Source: Benthortus sp964440495
Lineage (GTDB): Archaea; Thermoproteota; Nitrososphaeria_A; Caldarchaeales; Wolframiiraptoraceae
Reading direction: 5' to 3'
DNA: 64,000 bases
Assembly (NCBI GenBank): GCA_964440495.1
Contig: CAYTSD010000002.1
Location: 1-64,000 of the forward strand
Under the pieces are notes generated by a model, which saw nothing but the letters and a program-made list of their open reading frames with translations, was not told where the DNA came from and did no database searches. This document shows, one piece after another, positions 41,301 to 48,263 of this stretch (its first letter is position 1; each line of letters opens with the position of its first letter). The position numbers and the translations under genes are program-made.

Positions 41301-41795
41301 TTGAAGAGGATAGTTGATGAGGAGCAGGGGATAGTCGCCGATATTGAGCATAAGACTAGAGCCTTCTTCACCCGATATGAGAGAAGCTTCGAAGGATTCG
41401 GATTCGAGGGTCTACTCGACAACTATGTAACCATGGTCTTCAAGAAGGCTAAGCTCGCCAGATTTAGGGACGGCTCAATAAGACTGGTTGAGGGGCCCAT
41501 CGGCAGAGCTAGAGTTTGGTGGAGCAGCAGAACGAGGAGGGCTGTAATCTGGGAATGCGGTCTAGATAAAGAATTAGCGGAACATTATAGACTTAACCTA
41601 GCTAAAGCGGCGACAAGTATCTGGAACTTCGTTGAGGAATACTTGAAGGAGAATGGAGTCGTGGAAGCCAGGGTTAAGGAAGTGGAAGCGGAGAGATTCT
41701 GGGAGCTTCTAGGAGGATTAAGCAGCTTTCTAAAGCTAAGAGGGTATCAGAGAACATCTATGCCCTGGATAGTGTCAAAGATACTGAGAAGCTAA
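41301..41795 (+). CDS. Unrecognised archaeal protein, 164 residues
   Basis: Starts with TTG 41301; no other start lies in a better position before residue 45. It is soluble with an N-terminal charged half (RFRDGSIRLVEGPIGRARVWWSS) that may be a beta domain and a C-terminal helical half (LNLAKAATSIWNFVEEYLKENG). It sits between the inverted cmk and eL14. I do not recognise a family; possibly a conserved TACK protein. Confidence 0.6.
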   Translation: MKRIVDEEQGIVADIEHKTRAFFTRYERSFEGFGFEGLLDNYVTMVFKKAKLARFRDGSIRLVEGPIGRARVWWSSRTRRAVIWECGLDKELAEHYRLNLAKAATSIWNFVEEYLKENGVVEARVKEVEAERFWELLGGLSSFLKLRGYQRTSMPWIVSKILRS

Positions 41796-41857
41796 TCAAC
41801 ATCTTAAAGCGTGATGGCTAAATATAGCCCTCTATCCACCTGTGGCGGGGGAGACGC

Positions 41858-42151
41858 ATGAAGGAGGAGATTGGTAGAATAGCTGTCAAGGTTGCTGGAA
41901 GGGAGGCTGCACGCAAATGCGTGATCGTCGGAGTCGTAGACAAGAACTTTGTGATGGTTACTGGCCCTAAGACTTTGACTGGGGTTAGGAGGAGGAAGGC
42001 CAACGTCGCTCACCTCTCTTTCACACCCTTCAAGATAGACATCCCAGAGAATGCAAGTGACGAGGAGGTTCTCAAAGCCTTGGAGAAGGCCAACCTAATA
42101 GACTACATGAAGAAGAAGGTTGAGGTCACTCCAACAGCCCTACCAACATAG
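41858..42151 (+). CDS. rpl14e: Large-subunit ribosomal protein eL14
   Basis: The 97-residue protein has IGRIAVKVAGREAARKCVIVGVVDKNFVMVTGPKTLTGVRRRKANVAHLSFTP-type archaeal eL14 sequence, an SH3-like barrel. It is followed by Cbf5, the usual order in TACK archaea. Confidence 0.93.
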   Translation: MKEEIGRIAVKVAGREAARKCVIVGVVDKNFVMVTGPKTLTGVRRRKANVAHLSFTPFKIDIPENASDEEVLKALEKANLIDYMKKKVEVTPTALPT

Positions 42152-42185
42152 CTTATCAACTAGAAGAGAGCATCTATTCCTGAGA

Positions 42186-43202
42186 ATGGCTGAAGAGTTT
42201 AAACCCCCATGGGAGCTGGAGCCGAGGACTCTTATACGGGTTGAGGCTGAGACTAATCCAGATTACGGTGAAGACCCTTACAAGAGACCTCTCGAGAAGC
42301 TTCTTAGACTCGGTGTAATAAATCTCGACAAGCCGCGTGGCCCTACAAGCCATGAGTTAGCGGCAAAAGTTAGGGAGCTGCTCGGAGCCAGGCGCGCTGG
42401 ACACGGTGGAACACTCGACCCAGCGGTCTCAGGCGTTCTCCCAATACTTCTAGACGACGCAACTAAATGCGCTGGAGCGGTGATGTCAGGAGGCAAGGAA
42501 TACGTCTGCGTCATGAGACTGCACTGTGATATTCCCTACGAGAAGGTTGAGGAAGCGGTAAGACTCTTCACAGGAGAAATCTATCAGGTTCCACCCGTCA
42601 GGTCAAGCGTCGCACGAAGCATAAGAAAAAGGATAATCTATCGCTCAGAGATTCTCGAACACTCGGGAAGAAACATATTGTTGAGGGTTGCATGCTCAGG
42701 TGGAACCTATATGCGCAAACTATGCTACGACCTAGGCCTCTACCTAAAATGCGGAGCCCATATGCAGGAGCTTAGAAGAATTAGGGCGGGGCCATTCACT
42801 GAGGATGACTCGGTAACGCTTCTCGACCTCTATGAAGCCTTACTGGAATTTAGGGAAGAAGGAGATGAGTCAGGGCTTAGGAAAACCGTTAAACCAGTTG
42901 AAGAAGCCGTCAAGCATCTGCCGAAGGTCTATCTACTTGACACGGCCGTCGACGCAATCTGCCATGGAGCCGATCTAGCGGTTGCAGGAATCTCGAAGAT
43001 CGAGGATAATGTAAGGAGGGGGGTTCTCGTGGCCATGATGACGTTGAAGGGTGAGCTTATAGCATTAGGTAGAAGCTTGATGGATGCTGAAGAAGTCTTG
43101 GAGGCTGATGAGGGAATAGCCGTAGACACGGAGCGCGTCATAATGAATAAAGGAACATATCCATCGATATGGAAGCATGGTAGAAGGAGAACGAAACTTT
43201 AA
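42186..43202 (+). CDS. cbf5: Pseudouridine synthase Cbf5 (TruB family, H/ACA and tRNA-55)
   Basis: ATG 42186 gives 338 residues; the frame continues back into eL14 and is not used. It has INLDKPRGPTSHELAAKVREL, RRAGHGGTLDPAVSGVLPILLDDATK (with the catalytic Asp in GTLDP), the RRIRAGPFTEDDS segment and a C-terminal PUA domain (ICHGADLAVAGISKIEDNVRRGVLVAMMTLKGELIALG). It works with Nop10, Gar1 and L7Ae in H/ACA sRNPs and alone on tRNA. The frame stays open in the same register beyond the stop. Confidence 0.93.
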   Translation: MAEEFKPPWELEPRTLIRVEAETNPDYGEDPYKRPLEKLLRLGVINLDKPRGPTSHELAAKVRELLGARRAGHGGTLDPAVSGVLPILLDDATKCAGAVMSGGKEYVCVMRLHCDIPYEKVEEAVRLFTGEIYQVPPVRSSVARSIRKRIIYRSEILEHSGRNILLRVACSGGTYMRKLCYDLGLYLKCGAHMQELRRIRAGPFTEDDSVTLLDLYEALLEFREEGDESGLRKTVKPVEEAVKHLPKVYLLDTAVDAICHGADLAVAGISKIEDNVRRGVLVAMMTLKGELIALGRSLMDAEEVLEADEGIAVDTERVIMNKGTYPSIWKHGRRRTKL

Positions 43203-43361
43203 AAGATCGGCGAGGAAGAGCTTACTAAAAGGCTTCTAGCCCTAAGTAACCCTAACCTGTCATGAGAGATTGTTAGAGGAGAGAAAGCAGAGCTAATGGC
43301 CGGATGGAAGCTCGTCGACGCAAAGTGGTGGGAGATACTGAAGAGGACAGGGCTTTTCTAA
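43203..43361 (+). pseudogene. In-frame coding remnant directly after cbf5
   Basis: The cbf5 frame, after its TAA, reads on for 20 codons to an in-frame TGA at 43263-43265, then for 31 more to TAA 43359-43361. Both pieces look protein-like: KIGEEELTKRLLALSNPNLS, then EIVRGEKAELMAGWKLVDAKWW. The residues suggest the end of a small protein, not random sequence. It may be a decayed gene, or a sequencing error creating the TGA. An ATG at 43295 could start a 21-residue peptide, but I do not call one. Confidence 0.35.
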
Positions 43362-43403
43362 CCTGTTACGAGGCTCAGAGCCTAGAGGCCTCATCGAAGA
43401 ATA

Positions 43404-43412
43404 GGTTAAAAG
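43404..43412 (+). promoter_or_regulatory. TATA box of tRNA-Ser
   Basis: GGTTAAAAG is centred about 30 bases before the tRNA 5' end, the right position for an archaeal stable-RNA promoter. Confidence 0.5.
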
Positions 43413-43437
43413 CTGAATGATGAGAGCTATCTTTTGG

Positions 43438-43532
43438 GCGGCGGTACCCTAGCCTGGTAAGGGGCAGGCCTGGAGCGCTCTGGAAAGCCTGTGGCCCTCT
43501 GGGCCTCGAGGGTTCAAATCCCTCCCGCCGCG
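43438..43532 (+). tRNA. tRNA-Ser(GGA) with enlarged anticodon loop
   Basis: The acceptor stem GCGGCGG (43438-43444) pairs with CCGCCGC (43525-43531). D stem CCCT/AGGG with loop AGCCTGGTA, a long variable arm GGCCC-TCT-GGGCC (43493-43505) and T arm GAGGG-TTCAAAT-CCCTC (43508-43524) give a class II tRNA. Base 43532 is G, the discriminator of serine tRNAs. The anticodon stem CAGGC (43465-43469)/GCCTG (43487-43491) encloses 17 bases, not 7. Removing 10 bases restores CTGGAAA with anticodon GGA, so a very small intron is likely. Confidence 0.85.
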
Positions 43533-43607
43533 AACATCTTCCCATCACCGGTGTTAGAAAATAGGCATATATACTACCAAGCTAAGGTTTCGGCAAGGTG
43601 TTCCGAA

Positions 43608-43928
43608 ATGTCTGAGGGTATTGATCCAGATTTTATGAAGCATCGGCAGAAGGTTGGCGAGCATAATGGTCACGCTGTCTGGGGTCCTGTAGAGCCGCCT
43701 ACAAAGCTCGGAATCCATGGAACAAACGTCGCTGTAGACTTTGACATATGCATAGCTGATGGAGCATGTATCGATGTCTGCCCAGTCAATGTCTATGAAT
43801 GGGTTGAGACTCCCGGTCACCCTAAATCCGATAAGAAGGCAGACCCTGTAAGAGAGCAGGACTGCATCTTCTGCCTTGCCTGCGAGGCCGCATGCCCAGT
43901 GAAGGCGATTAAGATAACGCCGCCATAA
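43608..43928 (+). CDS. zfx: Zinc-containing ferredoxin
   Basis: ATG 43608 fits the TATA element GCATATATACT (43565-43575). The 106-residue protein closely follows the Sulfolobus/Thermoplasma zinc-ferredoxin: GEHNGHAVWGPVEPPTKLGIHGTNVAVDFD carries the zinc histidines, CIADGACIDVCP is the [3Fe-4S] site with Asp in place of the second Cys, and CIFCLACEAACP the [4Fe-4S] site. It is the soluble electron carrier for ferredoxin-dependent enzymes such as the AORs here. The frame back to 43491 overlaps the tRNA and is ignored. Confidence 0.92.
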   Translation: MSEGIDPDFMKHRQKVGEHNGHAVWGPVEPPTKLGIHGTNVAVDFDICIADGACIDVCPVNVYEWVETPGHPKSDKKADPVREQDCIFCLACEAACPVKAIKITPP

Positions 43929-43979
43929 GACTCTGCTGCAAAGGTTTTTATGATAACCTTTAATTTTTCTAGCTGAGCA

Positions 43980-44414
43980 ATGAGAGTAGGCTGGGAGTTT
44001 TTGGACGAAATAGATCTTAAGATCCTGGAGATCCTGAAGAAGGATGGCAGGAAGCCCTTTGTCGAGATAGGTAAAGAGCTTGGACTATCCGAGGGAGCTG
44101 TTAGAAGAAGGATTAGGTTGCTTCAAGAGAGGGGGGTTATCAAGAGATTCACGGTTGAGCTTAGTAAGGACTATGTTATAAACGCCGTCACGTTCATCTC
44201 CTTCGAGAAAGGAAACCTTGTTAAAGACCTTGTTGACAGGCTTGCATCCCTTCCCTCAATCGAGTCTGTTTACGAGCTTACAGGAAGATTTGACGCCATG
44301 GTGATGATCTCCGCCAAGAACATATCCGACCTAAATCGATGCGTTGATGAGATTAGGAGGCTTGACGGGGTCAGAGACACGGAGACAGCGGTCATTCTAA
44401 GAGTGGTTAAGTAG
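43980..44414 (+). CDS. Lrp/AsnC-family transcriptional regulator
   Basis: The 144-residue protein has the AsnC helix-turn-helix (LKILEILKKDGRKPFVEIGKELGLSEGAVRRRIRLLQERGVIKRFTVEL, residues about 11-60) and a C-terminal RAM domain (VYELTGRFDAMVMISAKNISDLN). Such regulators respond to amino acids. It stands alone between zinc-ferredoxin and PfpI; a TTTTTATGATAA element lies about 30 bases upstream. Confidence 0.9.
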   Translation: MRVGWEFLDEIDLKILEILKKDGRKPFVEIGKELGLSEGAVRRRIRLLQERGVIKRFTVELSKDYVINAVTFISFEKGNLVKDLVDRLASLPSIESVYELTGRFDAMVMISAKNISDLNRCVDEIRRLDGVRDTETAVILRVVK

Positions 44415-44456
44415 GGAAAGATATTTTAACCCTCATGCATCTAAAAAACTGCTGCT

Positions 44457-44990
44457 ATGAGTTTAAAGGGGTTAAGGGCAGCCATCCTAGCGGGACCGGA
44501 GTTTGAGGACCTAGAGCTATTCTATCCATATTATCGTCTCAAGGAGGAGGGGATCGAAGTCCATGTTATCGCTCCTGAGAAGAAACCCTATTACGGTAAA
44601 CATGGGTTAGAAGTTAAGCCTGACAAAAGCATACTGGAAGCAAATCCGAAGGACTACAACATACTCGTCATACCTGGAGGCTGGGCTCCTGATAGGCTGA
44701 GAAGAGACCCACGTGTAGTAGAGTTTGTTAGAGAGGTTGCTTTGAACAATGCGATAATAGCGACAATATGCCACGGCCCACAGCTTCTAATCTCAGCGAA
44801 GCTTCTCCACGGAAGAAAGCTAACATGTGTCTCAGCGATCAAGGACGATGTCGTGAATGCGGGAGCAATCTATGTTGACCAGCCTCTAGTGGTGGATGGA
44901 AACCTAATCTCCTCCCGCTTCCCAGCAGATCTCCCCCACTTCGGTAGAGGGATGATTGAGGCTGCTAGAAGACTCCTCAAAAAGGAGTGA
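44457..44990 (+). CDS. PfpI/DJ-1 family protein (deglycase/protease superfamily)
   Basis: The 177-residue protein has LVIPGGWAPDRLR and the nucleophile elbow ATICHGPQLLISA with the catalytic Cys (about residue 103) followed by His, as in archaeal PfpI. Members act as intracellular proteases or Maillard deglycases. Upstream ATATTTTAAC (44421-44430) is a plausible promoter. The frame ends 10 bases before the methyltransferase start. Confidence 0.9.
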   Translation: MSLKGLRAAILAGPEFEDLELFYPYYRLKEEGIEVHVIAPEKKPYYGKHGLEVKPDKSILEANPKDYNILVIPGGWAPDRLRRDPRVVEFVREVALNNAIIATICHGPQLLISAKLLHGRKLTCVSAIKDDVVNAGAIYVDQPLVVDGNLISSRFPADLPHFGRGMIEAARRLLKKE

Positions 44991-45000
44991 ACACTCAGAG

Positions 45001-46129
45001 ATGTTTTTGATCGAGGAGAGATGGGATCTGGGTAAACTGGTTACATTCGTCCCAAACAAGAATCTCCCAATCTATAACTGGTTTTTTCTTTAAGGAAGGA
45101 TTCTCAAGAGAATTTGTTCTCCTAATGTTTAAAGAATTTGGGGTTAGGTCTGGAAGCAGAGTGCTGGATCCATTCGTAGGCTCGGGGACGACTCTCCTAG
45201 CAGCCAAGGAGGTTGGAGTAGATGCGGTAGGGGTTGACGCAGCTCCACTCGCAGTCTTCGTTTCACAGGTTAAGACAGCTGACTATGAGTTAGAGAAGCT
45301 TAAAGAGACTTCTCGATGGCTTTTCAGCCAACCCTTTAAGCGTCCAAGCCTCTCAGAGGTCAGCGGATTCGTTAAGAAATTTTTCTTAAAACCCTCACTA
45401 GAGGACATAATATTCTTCAGAGAAAAGATTAAGGAGATCGAAGATCCGGTTACAAGAGGATTTTTCACGCTTGCATTAATGAATGCTGCGATGAAGGTCT
45501 CGTTCGCATACAAGGATGGAGCGGTTCTAAAAGTTGTGAAAAAACCTGTCCCACCATTTAGAAAGTTTTTCCGCAGACTTGTTAAGAAGATGATTAAGGA
45601 TTTAGGGAAGATGAGCTTCAAGCCATGTAGCATTGAGGTCTATCTAGGTGATGCACGGCGCATGGATTTCCTCCAAGACGAGCAGTTTGACGCTGTAGTC
45701 ACCTCCCCTCCATATCTCAACAAGATAGAATACACAAAGGTGTATAGAATAGAGTATGAGCTCTTCTTCGGAGAGGTTAAAGTTGATCCGGTTAGGTCGT
45801 ATATTGGATTGAATCTTAAGGGTGCTGTTGACGAATTTCCTGAACTCAATTTACCTGAGGTTGCTAAAGCCTATTTCCATGACATGAAGATGTCGTTGGA
45901 GGAGATCTTCAGGGTTTTGAAGCCTGGTGGGAGAGTTGCCCTGGTTGTTGCTGGAGGAGTCTTCCCAGACAGAGTTGTTGAGTCCGATGTTCTTATAGCT
46001 ATGCTTGCTGAGAGAGTAGGATTCGAGGTTGACAAGATCTTGGCTGTGAATAAAAGAGTTGCAACTAGGAATAGAACAATAAAGATAGGCGTCTCCCGTG
46101 AGAGCATAGTCTTCATGAGAAAGCCCTAA
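45001..46129 (+). CDS. DNA methyltransferase (TSPPY type), frameshifted near the N-terminus
   Basis: The N-terminal 29 codons read from ATG 45001 end in NLPIYNWFFL-stop. The continuation, FFKEGFSREFVLLMFKEFG then VLDPFVGSGTTLLAA (SAM motif I), is in the next register. The switch lies at six Ts (45082-45087); five would join both parts as NWFFFKEGFS, matching the family. Motif IV TSPPYLNK (about residue 197 of the downstream frame) is typical of N4-cytosine or N6-adenine methylases. No restriction enzyme is adjacent. Either a homopolymer error, a phase-variable gene or a recent mutation. If intact it has about 375 residues. Confidence 0.75.
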
Positions 46130-47258
46130 CATGATACTTCCTCCCACGCCACGTCACCTCAATATCTCTCAATAGAGAGAGATAAATCAGGTTCAGGGTT
46201 ATGAAGGCTGCTGCGGCAGGATACATTATGGAGTAGATTGGATTCTCGTGGTTTCTTAATAATTCAAGAGCCTCTAAAACTATTGTAAGCATCATAGGTA
46301 TTGTGGAGAACACTGTTAAGACGATGTCTTGGAGAAAGATTGAGGTGATTAGGGTTATTGGTGGGAGAATAAAGAGTGAAGCTATTGTTAGTGAGGCGGC
46401 TATGGGCCCTGTCCTATTCTTCGCGGAGAAGGGTATAACTCTCTTTAAGCTGTTCCAGCTCTCAGTTAATCCTCCTCCCCACCTGCTTGTAGCCATGTCT
46501 CCCCCATACGCTAACAGGAAACGGTAGCCATGAGCCTTAACTCTTTCACCCAAGACCTTATCCTCAGCGAGTATCCCCTTAATAGATTCATGTCCGCCAA
46601 TCTTCTCATAGACCTCTCTCCTAAAGACCGTGAAGGCTCCCATAAGGAAGGAGCGCGGATTATCCCGAGAATTAACTATCGATGGATGAGCTAAGAGGTA
46701 GATGAAGTTTGCTGCGAAAGGTATCCAGATTTTCTCCCAAAGTGACTTCAACCTAAAGATAGGATAAAGACTTAACACATCAACCTTATTCCTCTCTAGT
46801 ATACAGACTGCATCCCTCAAAGCGTTAGCCTTCGTAAGCAGTGTATCTGAATCCATGAAGACCAATAATTCTCCCCTTGAGTTGAGGTAGCCTAGGTAGC
46901 ATGCCCAATTCTTTCCAACCCATCCCTCGGGAGTGTCACCAGCCTTAACTATCTTTAACCTATTAGAAGACTCGTAGCGTTTTATCAGCTCAAGTGTAGA
47001 GTCATCCGAGGAATCGTCGACAACTATAACCTCGAAGTCAGCTTCTTTCTGAGATAGAATAGATTCTATGCAGCTGGAGATTATCTCTTCACCATTTCTA
47101 ACGGGAACTATTACGGAGAGGTTCTTCGACGGTTTGCATTCATCGAGCTTGGAAAGAGACTTCAGTGTAAGCAGAGCTGTTCTCCTCCTCCAAATCCAGT
47201 ATAGTAGAAATACTGAAATGAGGGTCAGCAGGGTTAAGAGTGGAAGGCTAGGAATCAT
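46113..47258 (-). CDS. Family 2 glycosyltransferase, membrane
   Basis: This 381-residue protein has an N-terminal membrane helix (residues about 4-22), the GT2 domain with LSVIVPVRNGEEIISSCIESILSQ, VIVVDDSSDDSTLEL, and FMDSDTLLT (DXD-type motif), and three or four C-terminal helices. It resembles hydroxyacyl or carotenoid glycosyltransferases of archaeal envelopes (DPM1-CrtQ type). A TATA element (ACTTAAACAC, 47283-47292) lies about 29 bases upstream. Acceptor unknown. Confidence 0.88.
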   Translation of the reverse strand: MIPSLPLLTLLTLISVFLLYWIWRRRTALLTLKSLSKLDECKPSKNLSVIVPVRNGEEIISSCIESILSQKEADFEVIVVDDSSDDSTLELIKRYESSNRLKIVKAGDTPEGWVGKNWACYLGYLNSRGELLVFMDSDTLLTKANALRDAVCILERNKVDVLSLYPIFRLKSLWEKIWIPFAANFIYLLAHPSIVNSRDNPRSFLMGAFTVFRREVYEKIGGHESIKGILAEDKVLGERVKAHGYRFLLAYGGDMATSRWGGGLTESWNSLKRVIPFSAKNRTGPIAASLTIASLFILPPITLITSIFLQDIVLTVFSTIPMMLTIVLEALELLRNHENPIYSIMYPAAAAFITLNLIYLSLLRDIEVTWRGRKYHVRAFS

Positions 47259-47291
47259 CGGTCAAAGATTGAATGTTCTAGGTGTTTAAGT

Positions 47292-47303
47292 TTTTTATAT
47301 AAG
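47292..47303 (+). promoter_or_regulatory. TATA box of the FAH-family gene
   Basis: TTTTTATATAAG is centred about 27 bases before ATG 47325, a leaderless arrangement. It lies in the 66-base divergent gap with the glycosyltransferase gene. Confidence 0.65.
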
Positions 47304-47324
47304 CAGGGTTAGGAAGGCTGAGAG

Positions 47325-48209
47325 ATGAGGATAATCAGCTACAGCGTGGGAGACGAGGAAGACTACGGATTCATGATCTCGAAGAGCGAGTTTGTTCCCA
47401 GGACATTTGTGGAGGAGGCCATCGGTCACGGAATATCTCCAGATGTATGCGAACTTCTTCCAGATAGAGAGCTTAAAGAGATTATAGAGGTAGCGATAAC
47501 AGGCGTTGGGATGGAGAAGGTTTCACTGGACTCTGTTCATGTGGAGCCACCCATACCTAGCCCGAGAAAAATAATCTGCCTGGGTCTAAACTACAGGGAT
47601 CATGCTGAAGAAGTCGGAGCGGAGCTTCCTGAAGACTTGGTAATCTTTCTTAAGCCTCCTACAGCTCTGACAGGTCCATTCGACCCGATAGTCAAGCCGA
47701 AGACCGTTAAGCAGCTTGATTATGAAGGTGAGCTTGCAGTGGTTATCGCCGCCAGATGTAAGAATATCGAGCCGAGTGAGGCGCTGGGCTACGTCTTCGG
47801 ATACATGGTCTTCAACGATGTTTCAGCCAGAGATATACAGTTTAAGTATGGTCAATGGACCATGGGTAAGAGTTTCGACACATTTGCTCCGACCGGGCCT
47901 TGGCTTGTCTCAGCGGATGAGGTTGGAGACCCAAACGACCTTAAGATCATTACGAGAGTGAACAATGAGGTTAGACAAGACTCTAACACGGGCAACATGG
48001 TTTTCAAGATTCCTACAATTATCTCGGAGCTCAGCGAGGTTATGACGCTTGAGCCAGGTGATATAGTAGCCACCGGAACACCCGCTGGCGTTGGATACAC
48101 TTGGAAGCCTGAGCCCAAGCTTCTGAAACCTGGAGACGTTGTTGAGATATGGATTGAGAGGATTGGAGCTATCAGGAATACAGTAATAGCCGAGGAGCAG
48201 ATCTCCTAA
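47325..48209 (+). CDS. Fumarylacetoacetate hydrolase (FAH) family protein
   Basis: This 294-residue protein has the FAH metal-binding core: CLGLNYRDHAEEVGAELPEDLVIFLKPPTALTG (about residues 85-117), DYEGELAVVIA with the acidic ligands, NDVSARDIQ and TPAGVGYTWKP near the C-terminus. Members hydrolyse or isomerise acylpyruvates, homoprotocatechuate products or oxaloacetate. Directly upstream of AOR, it may act on an AOR product or belong to degradation of aromatic or sugar acids; that link is inferred. Confidence 0.88.
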   Translation: MRIISYSVGDEEDYGFMISKSEFVPRTFVEEAIGHGISPDVCELLPDRELKEIIEVAITGVGMEKVSLDSVHVEPPIPSPRKIICLGLNYRDHAEEVGAELPEDLVIFLKPPTALTGPFDPIVKPKTVKQLDYEGELAVVIAARCKNIEPSEALGYVFGYMVFNDVSARDIQFKYGQWTMGKSFDTFAPTGPWLVSADEVGDPNDLKIITRVNNEVRQDSNTGNMVFKIPTIISELSEVMTLEPGDIVATGTPAGVGYTWKPEPKLLKPGDVVEIWIERIGAIRNTVIAEEQIS

Positions 48210-48263
48210 GAACAGAGATAAATAATTCCATTAACTTTATTCTTGTGCCAAGAGGTTGAGAAT

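Noticed and set aside
43295..43361. A 21-residue peptide gene from ATG 43295
   Set aside because: Too short and in register with an upstream coding-like stretch, so better read as part of the remnant.
43491..43607. N-terminal extension of the zinc-ferredoxin frame
   Set aside because: It reads through the 3' half of the tRNA gene; the TATA box and family alignment place the start at 43608.
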